Source: Acidobacteriota bacterium
Lineage (GTDB): Bacteria > Acidobacteriota > Terriglobia > Versatilivoradales > Versatilivoraceae
Assembly: GCA_022821775.1 (NCBI GenBank)
Contig: JAJECY010000233.1
Location: forward strand, 1 to 49,318
Length of the DNA stretch: 49,318 nt
Reading direction: 5' to 3'
The translations under genes were made by a program, and so were the position numbers. How positions within the stretch are numbered: position 1 is the first letter of the stretch; the number at the start of each line of letters is the position of its first letter. Shown piece by piece: positions 7,665-14,865 of the stretch. The notes under the pieces are model-generated. The model was not told the origin of the DNA. It saw only the letters and a program-made list of their open reading frames with translations, and ran no database searches.

Positions 7665-8438
7665 ATGTTCCAACTCTCCGTCTGCGAAGGCACCGTCTTT
7701 CCGAATCTCCCCTTCCTGCAGCGGGTCCGTGAAGTCGCGGCTGCCGGTTTCTCGGTGGAACTCTGGGGCTGGGAGGATGAGGCGCTGGATGCCATCGCGG
7801 CCGATCCGGACATTCAAATCGCTTCCATGCCTGGCTGGGGCCCGGGCAGCATGGTTCACCCCGACGGGGTGGAGACCTTCCTGGAGGGCGCCAGGAACAA
7901 CCTGGCCGTGGCTCGGAGGATCGGATGCAGGAACCTGGCCGTGGCCTCCGGCGAGCTCGACCGAAAGGGCCGGGTGGTGCACGCCATCGCCGAGCATCCC
8001 GCCGACCGGTGGATCACCGCCTACCGGTGCCTGTGCGAGCTGGCGGAAATCGCCGAAAAGGAGGATGTATCTTATAACTTCGAAGTGCTCAACACCAAGG
8101 TCGACCACGCCGGTTACCCCTTCCCCCACCTGGAAGACGGGGCTCGCCTGATCCGCCAGGTCGACAGCCCGCGCATCCGTCTCCTGGTCGATGTCTACCA
8201 CGCTCAGGTGGAGGAAGGCAACGTCGTCCAGGCGATTCGAGACCATCGGGAAATCATCGGGCACGTGCATGTGGCGGACGTCCCCGGGCGCCACGAGCCC
8301 GGTACGGGCGAGATCCATTACCCCCGGGTGGCTGCCGCTCTGCGGGAGATCTCCTATAACGGCACGGTGGGTTTGGAGGCCTTTCCGGAGGGCGACAGCC
8401 ACTTGGCCCTGGAGCGCTTTCGCCAGGTCTTTTCTTAG
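7665..8438 (+). CDS. Hydroxypyruvate isomerase-like TIM-barrel protein
   Basis: This 257-aa protein of the xylose-isomerase-like (AP endonuclease 2) superfamily has its closest visible resemblance to hydroxypyruvate/2-oxo-tetronate isomerase (Hyi/OtnI). The shared block is GHVHVADVPGRHEPGTGEIH and the YP that follows it. Putative metal or catalytic residues are E140 (NFEVLN), D176 (LVDVYHAQ), H202 and E238 (GLEAFPEG). It would interconvert hydroxypyruvate and tartronate semialdehyde or a related 2-oxo sugar acid. A good ribosome site (AAAGGAGCC) precedes the ATG. Its TAG overlaps the TAA of the convergent MBL gene. The divergent HpcH/HpaI aldolase may act on the same kind of oxo acid. Confidence 0.9.
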   Translation: MFQLSVCEGTVFPNLPFLQRVREVAAAGFSVELWGWEDEALDAIAADPDIQIASMPGWGPGSMVHPDGVETFLEGARNNLAVARRIGCRNLAVASGELDRKGRVVHAIAEHPADRWITAYRCLCELAEIAEKEDVSYNFEVLNTKVDHAGYPFPHLEDGARLIRQVDSPRIRLLVDVYHAQVEEGNVVQAIRDHREIIGHVHVADVPGRHEPGTGEIHYPRVAAALREISYNGTVGLEAFPEGDSHLALERFRQVFS

Positions 8439-9139
8439 CTTGCCTGATAGCCTGAGGGTTCCAGCACTACCACGGTGGGACGATCGGTGGATAGTCGGGG
8501 GGGCGGCAGCGGCACGGTATGGTGTCGCACCTGGACCAGGGGGTCTCGCGGGCGCCTTTTCAGAAAGACTTCCACCGGCGTCATGCCCCCGTCAATGGGA
8601 GGCAGGTAGTAGTGCATGGGGAGGATCCACTTGGGCCGGAGAATCTCGATCATCGGGTCCAACTCGTCCAGAGTGAGGGTGAGCGCCTCGCCGACGATGG
8701 CCAACAAGACATCGCAGCGACCGGCAAAGGGAGCCAACTGGCCGGCGCTCAGCCCATACCCGAGGTCTCCCATGTGCAGGATCCACAGGTCTCCGGCCCT
8801 GAAGGCATACAAGGCATTGTCGTCGGCGCCTTCCGGATGGTCCGGCGCCTCGGCCGCCTTGAGAGTCACGATCGGCTCTCCGTTCATCTCCGCCCGACCC
8901 CGGCCCTCGGCCAGTTCCAGGGCGTTGATCACCGGAGGATTCCCTTCCACCACCTGAATGCAGGCGTGCCCCCGGTCGGTGAGAGAGCTGACGATCACCC
9001 GGTCAGCCTGGAGGAAGGGGACATCCGGACCTCCCAGCCCCACGGCGGAAGGAGTATAGGGATCCATCACCAGCACCGGACGATTGCCCTGCCAAAGTCG
9101 GAAACAGGCCAGTCCCACCCACTCGATCGCCAGCGACAT
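8435..9139 (-). CDS. Metallo-beta-lactamase-fold protein with degenerate metal site
   Basis: This 234-aa protein resembles UlaG/UPF0173-type MBL-fold hydrolases. The start is MSLAIEWVGLACFRL, the mid-region LHMGDLGYGLS matches the conserved HxGDxG, and the late LPMHYYLPP matches the IPMHY block. The defining first metal motif HxHxDH is not intact: the expected place (VIVSSLTDRGH) keeps only a single His. It may be catalytically altered or a non-hydrolytic relative. I chose the ATG at 9139 because the domain begins there; a longer open frame reaches 9331 through a repeat-like region. Its ribosome-site region lies inside the left terminal repeat of the 9142-9390 element. Confidence 0.75.
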   Translation of the reverse strand: MSLAIEWVGLACFRLWQGNRPVLVMDPYTPSAVGLGGPDVPFLQADRVIVSSLTDRGHACIQVVEGNPPVINALELAEGRGRAEMNGEPIVTLKAAEAPDHPEGADDNALYAFRAGDLWILHMGDLGYGLSAGQLAPFAGRCDVLLAIVGEALTLTLDELDPMIEILRPKWILPMHYYLPPIDGGMTPVEVFLKRRPRDPLVQVRHHTVPLPPPRLSTDRPTVVVLEPSGYQAS

Positions 9140-9141
9140 CC

Positions 9142-9390
9142 CAAGCCCGCCTTTCTCACCAGGCCGCTGAATGTACTTTAGAAGGCCTTTTATATTCAGT
9201 ACTTTATCGGACCTATTGTGACTTCTTGCGACTACACACGGCGCTGGGCGCGCCCTGGCTTGTCCTTTCCTCCTCAGCGCGCACATGCTCGCTCGACCGT
9301 AGAAACCGCTATGCTCTTCGCTCACGAGCACGCGCTGAGGAGGAAATTACTGCGCCATGATCACGCCCCCTGGCGAGAAAGGCGGGCTAG
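9142..9390. mobile_element. MITE-like element: 22-bp terminal inverted repeats with inner 16-bp inverted repeat
   Basis: The ends 9142-9163 and 9369-9390 are inverted copies of each other with 20 of 22 positions matching; the shared core is GAGAAAGGCGGGCT. TCC directly precedes the left end and directly follows the right end, a possible 3-bp target duplication. Inside lies a perfect 16-bp inverted repeat, TTTCCTCCTCAGCGCG at 9266-9281 and its complement at 9331-9346, with a 49-nt loop. No ORF of note lies inside. It separates two minus-strand genes: the right end contains the upstream gene's stop codon and the left end supplies the downstream gene's leader. It could instead be a structured leader or terminator. 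Confidence 0.5.
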
Positions 9391-10394
9391 TCCTCCTTCC
9401 ACAAGCTGCCGGCATCGCTCATCCCGGCCAGCTCCCACCACTTCGGGCCCGGTTCCTTCTCGAAAACGATGGGCTTGAGGAAATCAATCGATTTCTTCAG
9501 CCCCTCCTCCACATTGAGGTATTCACACTCCATCTCGATCGACAGGACGTGGTCGTAGCCCGCAAACTGCAGGGCGGTCACAAATTCCTTCCAGTCGGAC
9601 TCCCCGTGCCCCCAACCCGGAATGGTGAAGTTCCAGGGACGCTGCTCGGGAGTCTCTACCGAGGCGGAGTCGTTGAAGCCCCTCAGCCGGACATTGTGCG
9701 ACTGAATATGGGCATCCTTGGCATGCACGTGCTGCACCAGGCTCCCGAGGTAGCGGACCGCTTCGCAGGGGTCGATGCTCTGGAACCACATGTGAGAAAT
9801 ATCGAAGTTGCAGGCCACCACCGGTCCGATTTCCTGGTGCAGCCTCTTGAGGGTCACCGGGTTGTGAACCAGGTCCCCGCCATGCATCTCGAAGCAGAGG
9901 GTCACCCCGTGATCGCTGGCGATCTTTCCATGCTCCCGCCAATAGGGAATCAATCGTTTTTCCCACTGCCACTCCACCGTGTCCCGTAGAAAGGGGAGAT
10001 CGGCAAAGGTCACCCAAACCGGGGTGCTGTCGCCTTCCGCACCTTCGGGCAGCCCTGACAGGAGAGTCATCCGGCGGACCCCCGCCCACTCCATGAGCTG
10101 GCAGGTCTGCCGGAACTGCCGGGAATACTCTTGCGCGATCGCCCTGTCCGGCATCAGCGGCGCCCCGTGTCCGATCAGCGCGCTGATTTCGAGTTGGTTG
10201 CGTTCAAAGGCCTCGAGCCAGCGCGGGATTTCGTCCCGGTGGGCCACCAGCCGTTCTCGATCGCAGTATTTCCGGTTGCTGGCCAATCCGCAGGCGCCGA
10301 CCTCGACGGCGCCCAACCCAAGCTCGCGGGCATGGCACAACCCCTCCTCGAACTCGTACTGCATCAGATTCGATGAAATGACCCCGAGCTTCAT
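9387..10394 (-). CDS. Xylose-isomerase-like sugar isomerase/epimerase
   Basis: This 335-aa TIM-barrel protein belongs to the sugar phosphate isomerase/epimerase (IolE/AP endonuclease 2) superfamily. The metal-ligand pattern is intact: E169 (CFEMHGG), D198 (NFDISHM), H224 (HVHAKDAH) and E287 (SIEMECE). Members isomerise or epimerise keto sugars and inosose derivatives; the substrate is not identifiable here. The ATG at 10394 has GGAGAAAA upstream. The permease gene ends 30 nt upstream on the same strand, so the propeller protein, permease and isomerase probably form one operon for uptake and processing of a carbohydrate-like compound. The stop codon lies in the right end of the MITE-like element. 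Confidence 0.9.
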   Translation of the reverse strand: MKLGVISSNLMQYEFEEGLCHARELGLGAVEVGACGLASNRKYCDRERLVAHRDEIPRWLEAFERNQLEISALIGHGAPLMPDRAIAQEYSRQFRQTCQLMEWAGVRRMTLLSGLPEGAEGDSTPVWVTFADLPFLRDTVEWQWEKRLIPYWREHGKIASDHGVTLCFEMHGGDLVHNPVTLKRLHQEIGPVVACNFDISHMWFQSIDPCEAVRYLGSLVQHVHAKDAHIQSHNVRLRGFNDSASVETPEQRPWNFTIPGWGHGESDWKEFVTALQFAGYDHVLSIEMECEYLNVEEGLKKSIDFLKPIVFEKEPGPKWWELAGMSDAGSLWKED

Positions 10395-10424
10395 GGCGTT
10401 TTCTCCATCTTGAGGATTGGGTTC

Positions 10425-11939
10425 CTAGCGGCTCCCGGTGGCCTCGTGGGGAGGCGCCGCACGATCGACAAACCGCAGCAGTCGGGCCAACGCGAAACAG
10501 AGAGCCAGGAACAGCGCCAGCACCAGGTAGCCCCGAAACTGATCGTAGTCCCAAAGCGCCTTGAGCCCGAAACTGGAAAGGGCTATGGCGGAGGCAACGT
10601 TGAGGGCCACCAGCCAGCTCCCCATTCGCAAGGGAAGGGGCAGAAAACGGCGGTCCACCCACAGATTGGCCAGGGCGTAGAACCCGCAGGAGAGGACACC
10701 GGTGTAGATGCCGGCCGGAGTCACGATATCCAACAGGCGAACTTCGGGATTGAACCGGCTCCACCAGAGAACCAGAATGCCCCCTCCCAGGGCCCAGAGG
10801 ATCCAGCCGGTTCTCAGCCCCCGCAGGGGCAGTCTGTTCCGGAATCGCGGCATGGACTTCAAGTATTCGAATAGAACTCGATAGCTGAGTTCGGGCCCCC
10901 CGTACAGGATTCCGAAGAAAGCCAGGAAAACGGCCAGGTGGTAGAGGGGCAGCAGCCAGGGATGGAGGGTGGTGAGGAAGGCCGCCTGGTAGGTCAACAT
11001 GCGCAGGCCTTCGGGCACCTGCTGGTCCGGCTGCAATATGACCGTCCCGAGAATGGCAAAGCAGGCCCCGATAAAGACGACCATGAAGAAGCTGGCGCCG
11101 GTATCGACCAGAGCCGCCCGGAGCCACAGCCGCGCCGGGTGATCCTTGCGTGCCGCAATCCCCTCAAGTTGCTCCGGCGTCGCCGTCTTGAGATGACTCC
11201 AGCCCCACTTCTTTTCCCTCAGGAATGAAAGGTATCCCAGGTAGTCGTAACTCTGCCCTCCGATGGCGGAGGAATAGACCACCACCTCGACCCAGACGGA
11301 ACGATCCCTCATCTGAGGCATCAATGAGTACAGCCAATCGGGATAGCTGAGCGTCTGCGGGAAAAAGCCCCGGAGCACCTGCAACCACGGCGGAGCCACG
11401 TAGAACACGGCCACGACGATACACACCACCATCAGTCCCAATATGATCGTCTGGGCCTTCTCCAGAAACTCGTAGCCGCCGAGCGACAAGAGGGCAATCG
11501 CCCCCACGACCGAAAGAGTCGCCCAGAGGTACTGGTCCCCGACCCCGGCGATGGCCGTGCAGATCTGGCCCGTCAGTCCGGTCAGAAACGAGAACCAAAG
11601 CGGCGTGGCCAGGACGACGATCACGATCAGAAAGAGAGGGAACCAGCCGCTGGGCCCCGGGATCTTGCGCCATCGCTCCAGCGGATGTCCCCCGCTGAGA
11701 ATCATGTGGCGAATGCTGGTGTAGACGAAGATCCATTTCAGGAAGGCCACGAACAGAATGACCCACAGTATGCTGAACCCGAAAATGGCTCCCCCTCGCG
11801 AGGGAAACAGGATTTCTCCGCTGCCGACGGTCACCGACGCCAGGATGGCGCCGGGCCCGAAAAATCGAATCCACTGCAGGGGGTTGGTTGAAATCAGCGC
11901 CCGCGGCGGCGCCGGAAGCTGCGGCTCGGTTGGTTTCAT
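10425..11939 (-). CDS. Nramp-related membrane transporter lacking the DPGN motif
   Basis: This 504-aa integral membrane protein has about 11-12 hydrophobic segments. The N-terminal repeat resembles Nramp transporters (FFGPGAILASVTVGSGE, then FGFSILWVIL), and SSAIGGQSYDYLGYLSF falls where the second unwound helix should be. The Nramp metal motif DPGN in TM1 is replaced by GSGE, and no MPH motif is seen. Such proteins are often labelled divalent metal transporters, but the changed ligands argue for another substrate. Its ATG overlaps the stop of the sialidase-like gene (ATGA), implying translational coupling, and an isomerase follows. An organic substrate is an inference from that context. Confidence 0.85.
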   Translation of the reverse strand: MKPTEPQLPAPPRALISTNPLQWIRFFGPGAILASVTVGSGEILFPSRGGAIFGFSILWVILFVAFLKWIFVYTSIRHMILSGGHPLERWRKIPGPSGWFPLFLIVIVVLATPLWFSFLTGLTGQICTAIAGVGDQYLWATLSVVGAIALLSLGGYEFLEKAQTIILGLMVVCIVVAVFYVAPPWLQVLRGFFPQTLSYPDWLYSLMPQMRDRSVWVEVVVYSSAIGGQSYDYLGYLSFLREKKWGWSHLKTATPEQLEGIAARKDHPARLWLRAALVDTGASFFMVVFIGACFAILGTVILQPDQQVPEGLRMLTYQAAFLTTLHPWLLPLYHLAVFLAFFGILYGGPELSYRVLFEYLKSMPRFRNRLPLRGLRTGWILWALGGGILVLWWSRFNPEVRLLDIVTPAGIYTGVLSCGFYALANLWVDRRFLPLPLRMGSWLVALNVASAIALSSFGLKALWDYDQFRGYLVLALFLALCFALARLLRFVDRAAPPHEATGSR

Positions 11940-12946
11940 TGGAAGCGAACCCTCGCCAGGTAGATGCTGGTCTTGCCTTCATGGGAGGAGTAGTAGCTGA
12001 TCCACAGCAGATCATCGTGCCACACCATGCCCGGGTAGCTGGTGTCTCCGCCACTGGGCAGGGTCAAGACCGGTTCGAAGCTCTCCGGAGTCATCTTCGA
12101 CAGGACCGTCTTGCCGTTGAGGCGACTGCCGGCCCACAAGCTTCCGTCCGGAATCCGAATGAAATTGGGACCACCGATGCTGTGCTCGATCTTGCGGAAC
12201 TGCCATTTCTCGTAGGGCGGCCGGCTCCTGCCCAGATAGTGCGGCCGAATCAAGGCGATCATCTCACCGTCCGGCATCACCCTCAGGGTCGTCTCGCTGA
12301 CTCCCTTGAGCTTGAATTCCGTCAACCAATGCCAGTTCAGGCCGTCGCGAGTCCAGTACAGGAAACCGCGGCGGGGATTGGGTGTTTCGCCCATTTTGGA
12401 GAGACTGAAGGCCTTGCCCTCGTGCCAGGTAGCCCTCCACAACCAATGGTCTTCGGCCAGCAATCTGCGAGTCGGTGTCCACCGGCGGCCGTCCTCGGAA
12501 AAGGCCACACGCGGCGCCCGCGTCACATAGCCCCATTGCTCCTCCTTGAGGGGATCATCGATACACCCTCCGGCCAGCAGCATCAAGCGGCCGTCCTCCA
12601 TGACCGAGAGCTTGGGATCGCGCAGATCCACGCCTTTTTCACTCAAGAGGGCCGCCGATTCCCATCGCTCGCCGTCCTTTGAAGCGATGACCCTGATCTG
12701 ACCGGGCCTGCCCGACTTCCCTTCGGGCATCACCTCCCGGGTTGGCCGGCTTCCATGGAAGTCGCCTTCACGAAAGGTGCAAAACCATCGATCATCGAAC
12801 CGAATCAGGTCGGTAAAGCCATTGTGAGGCGCCTTGTCCCAGATCCTTTTCACCGAGACGAGTTCCGGTTCGGCTCCGGTCAAAGTCAGGCTGGACGTTG
12901 CCAGAAGTCCAGCCACCGACATCAGCCTTAGAGCGAAATTCATCAT
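11936..12946 (-). CDS. Secreted sialidase-like beta-propeller (BNR/Asp-box) protein
   Basis: This 336-aa protein has a signal peptide (FALRLMSVAGLLATSSLTLTG) and a six-bladed-propeller sialidase/neuraminidase-like body. At least three Asp-box motifs are visible (SKDGERW, SEDGRRW, TRDGLNW). The C-terminus, DTSYPGMVWHDDLLWISYYS, resembles the last blade of exo-sialidase superfamily members. True sialidase activity is not established: the fold is common in carbohydrate-active and unknown secreted proteins. Start: tandem ATGs at 12946 and 12943 after GGGGGAAG; the open frame extends further but the signal peptide fixes the start. It is first gene of a probable operon with the permease and isomerase. 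Confidence 0.87.
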   Translation of the reverse strand: MMNFALRLMSVAGLLATSSLTLTGAEPELVSVKRIWDKAPHNGFTDLIRFDDRWFCTFREGDFHGSRPTREVMPEGKSGRPGQIRVIASKDGERWESAALLSEKGVDLRDPKLSVMEDGRLMLLAGGCIDDPLKEEQWGYVTRAPRVAFSEDGRRWTPTRRLLAEDHWLWRATWHEGKAFSLSKMGETPNPRRGFLYWTRDGLNWHWLTEFKLKGVSETTLRVMPDGEMIALIRPHYLGRSRPPYEKWQFRKIEHSIGGPNFIRIPDGSLWAGSRLNGKTVLSKMTPESFEPVLTLPSGGDTSYPGMVWHDDLLWISYYSSHEGKTSIYLARVRFQ

Positions 12947-13269
12947 CTTCCCCCGTTGAATGACCCGGCGCGGACACGGCCGCCGGCTCAGGCATTCTAT
13001 GTCTGCCGGCAGTGTTCTTTCAATAAGAGCCTTTGGCAAAATTCCGCAGGTGGGGGACGTCGCGGATAGGGGACGGCGCTCGACGACGAATTTTGCAAAG
13101 GGCTCAATAACTGTGCCTGGAAAATCCAAGCCAAGATCATTAGGATGTCTTCGGGGCACTGATGGCCCACGGCAACGGTTCGTTTCTGCCGGCGCCGGTG
13201 GGAGTGGGAAGCGAGCCACGCCAGCCAGGCGGCGAACAGAAACTCCCCGGCCGCCTCACACGAGAAGCC
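12947..13269. other. Intergenic region between sialidase-like gene and pdxJ (323 bp)
   Basis: This is the divergent upstream region of the two flanking genes. No convincing ORF or RNA gene is seen. Its main content is the inverted repeat described at 13027-13105. The sequence on either side looks unstructured. Confidence 0.5.
13027..13105. repeat. Imperfect 18-bp inverted repeat (REP-like)
   Basis: GAGCCTTTGGCAAAATTC at 13027-13044 pairs with the inverted copy at 13088-13105 (its complement reads GAGCCCTTTGCAAAATTC), with 16 of 18 positions matching. The spacer is 43 nt and GC-rich. The size and position suggest a REP-like or palindromic intergenic element rather than an operator, but only one copy is seen in this window. 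Confidence 0.5.
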
Positions 13270-13998
13270 ATGACCAAACTCAGCGTCAACCTGAACAAGT
13301 TCGCTCTGCTGAGAAACTCCCGAGGCAAGGACCTGCCGAACCTGGTCGCCATGGCTCGTCGCTGCATCCGGACCGGTGTTCACGGCATCACAGTCCATCC
13401 GCGCCCCGACCAGCGCCACACGAGATACCGGGACGTGTTCGATCTGGCCGCCGTAACCGCCGAGCAATCGGTCGAGTTCAATATTGAAGGAAATCCAACG
13501 CCCTTTTTCCTGGACATGGTGAAGAAGGCCAGGCCTACCCAGTGCACGCTGGTCCCCGATGCTCCCCAGCAACTGACCTCCGATCACGGATGGGACCTGC
13601 GCCGGGAGGGAAACCGGCTTCGGCCCATCATCGCGGACCTCCGGGAAGCCGGAATCCGCGCAAGCCTCTTCCTGGATCCCGACCCGGCTCAAGTGGACCG
13701 GGTTCCGGCAACCGGCGCCGATCGCATCGAGCTCTACACCGAGACCTACGCGGATGCGTTCGGAGGAGGGTCTCAGGACGACGTTCTGGACAACTACCGA
13801 AGAGCCGCGCTCCATGCCCGGCAACTCGGCTTGGGGGTCAATGCGGGACACGACCTGAACCTCAAGAACCTGGGCCTCTTCCTTACCATCCCCGGAATCC
13901 TGGAGGTTTCCATCGGCCATGCCATCGCGGTGGATTCCCTCGATTACGGCCTGGAGAATTGCCTCCACAGGTATCTCAAAATCGTTCAAGCCACCTGA
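13270..13998 (+). CDS. pdxJ: Pyridoxine 5'-phosphate synthase
   Basis: This 242-aa enzyme makes pyridoxine 5'-phosphate from 1-deoxyxylulose 5-phosphate and 3-amino-2-oxopropyl phosphate, the last ring-forming step of the DXP-dependent vitamin B6 route. The N-terminus LSVNLNKFALLRNSRG, H43 (TVHPRPDQRH), E73 (NIEGN), LVPDAPQ, SLFLDPD, H194 (VNAGHDLN) and IGHAIA all match PdxJ. The start at 13270 gives the usual family length; the frame is open back to 13162 without homology. No other B6 gene is in the window. The gene-poor region with DnaA-box-like sites follows. Confidence 0.96.
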   Translation: MTKLSVNLNKFALLRNSRGKDLPNLVAMARRCIRTGVHGITVHPRPDQRHTRYRDVFDLAAVTAEQSVEFNIEGNPTPFFLDMVKKARPTQCTLVPDAPQQLTSDHGWDLRREGNRLRPIIADLREAGIRASLFLDPDPAQVDRVPATGADRIELYTETYADAFGGGSQDDVLDNYRRAALHARQLGLGVNAGHDLNLKNLGLFLTIPGILEVSIGHAIAVDSLDYGLENCLHRYLKIVQAT

Positions 13999-14574
13999 TC
14001 GAGGCCGGTGACAATTCCGTGCTCTCTCAGGTCGGTTTCCCATTCCTGGCCCGAAAATGTCGGCCCACTCCAAGAGAGCCTGTAACATGAAAGACATCTT
14101 TCGTTCACATCGTTCCGGGCGAAAGCCCCACCGCTATTGGATCTTCACGGCCCGGACCGCCAAAACCCCCTCCCAGTGGGCCATTCCCTGAATCCGATTG
14201 TGGAAAACCCAGTTTTTGCGGGGCTTCCGGCGGAATGTCCTCCGGCGGGAAGGCCGATTTTGGCGAAATTTGTTAAAGTGTTTATTTTCAATAACTTAAA
14301 ACAATACACCCATTTGTGTGCAGCTTGGTCTTTTTCATTGCTAATCAACGAGTTCCGGTCTTCATACCCTGTTTTTCCACAGAGTTTTCCACAAGAACTG
14401 TGAATCGGCTCAACGGCCACCGCCTTGCCGGCCAAGCGGGTGCTCGAAAATCGAAAATTTCGAAACTCGACTCACCTGTTTTGTTGCATTCGGGAGTACG
14501 GCAACAGGGGGCGGGCGGGAAAAACAGGACCAGAAGCGGTTGCGCAGGCGGTATGGAGTGAGGGCGGGAAAATT
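13999..14574. other. 576-bp gene-free region with AT-rich core and DnaA-box-like sites
   Basis: No credible ORF or structured RNA is seen between pdxJ and tRNA-Gln. The middle (about 14270-14345) is clearly AT-rich against the GC-rich background, with runs such as TTTATTTTCAATAACTTAAA. TTTTCCACA occurs at 14373-14381 and 14385-14393 on the plus strand and at 14199-14207 on the minus strand. A short palindrome, TCGAAAATTTCGA, lies at 14451-14463. This combination can mark a replication origin or an AT-rich regulatory island; neither dnaA nor dnaN is in the window. Confidence 0.5.
14199..14407. promoter_or_regulatory. Candidate replication-origin-like cluster of DnaA-box variants
   Basis: Three copies of TTTTCCACA (one mismatch from the DnaA box TTATCCACA) lie around an AT-rich stretch: 14199-14207 on the minus strand, and 14373-14381 and 14385-14393 on the plus strand with 12-bp spacing. 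A weaker minus-strand site lies at 14399-14407 (CGATTCACA). The AT-rich block at 14270-14345 could serve as the unwinding element. No neighbouring gene is a usual origin marker, so this is only a candidate. Confidence 0.35.
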
Positions 14575-14648
14575 TGGCTGGGAGGCAGGGATTCGAACCC
14601 CGATAGGCAGATCCAGAGTCTGCTGTCCTACCGTTAGACGACCTCCCA
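14575..14648 (-). tRNA. tRNA-Gln (anticodon CTG)
   Basis: On the minus strand a full cloverleaf can be folded. The acceptor arms TGGGAGG and CCTCCCA pair perfectly. The anticodon stem GCAGA/TCTGC encloses the loop CTCTGGA with anticodon CTG (14616-14614). The T-loop is GTTCGAATC. The discriminator base is G, as in glutamine tRNAs, and CCA is encoded at 14577-14575. The 74-nt length includes CCA. It reads CAG codons. Confidence 0.96.
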
Positions 14649-14722
14649 GAAGGCAGGAACTGCCGGAACCAACTTGCATCCGACTTGACCCGGCGGTTTT
14701 AACATCTCCTCAAATCGTTGTC

Positions 14723-14763
14723 AACGTTCACCGACACGTTCGGGCACGTTCACGGGCACGTTC
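14723..14763. repeat. Short CACGTTC direct-repeat array
   Basis: CACGTTC occurs at 14735-14741, 14745-14751 and 14757-14763, preceded by a related AACGTTCA at 14723. The spacing is 10-12 bp, close to one helical turn. It lies between tRNA-Gln and the CYTH gene, upstream of both. It may be a degenerate tandem repeat or a set of helically phased protein sites. Confidence 0.4.
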
Positions 14764-14865
14764 CACGAGCAGGCTTCTCGGGCACGCCCCATGGGGTTTG
14801 GAGGGCGTTGACCTCTGAGCCATAATTAGGTTCGGCGTCGGTTGCCAACCCGGAGAGCCTTGCCA

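Noticed and set aside
7449-8402. N-terminal extension of the HpcH/HpaI aldolase open frame
   Set aside because: The extension runs through the divergent isomerase gene; the true start with a good ribosome site is at 7448.
13999-14140. Possible small gene just after pdxJ
   Set aside because: Short frames lack a ribosome site, and their codon pattern does not match neighbouring genes.
14723-14763. Possible CRISPR-like repeats
   Set aside because: Units are only 7 bp with 3-5 nt between them, and no cas gene is present.
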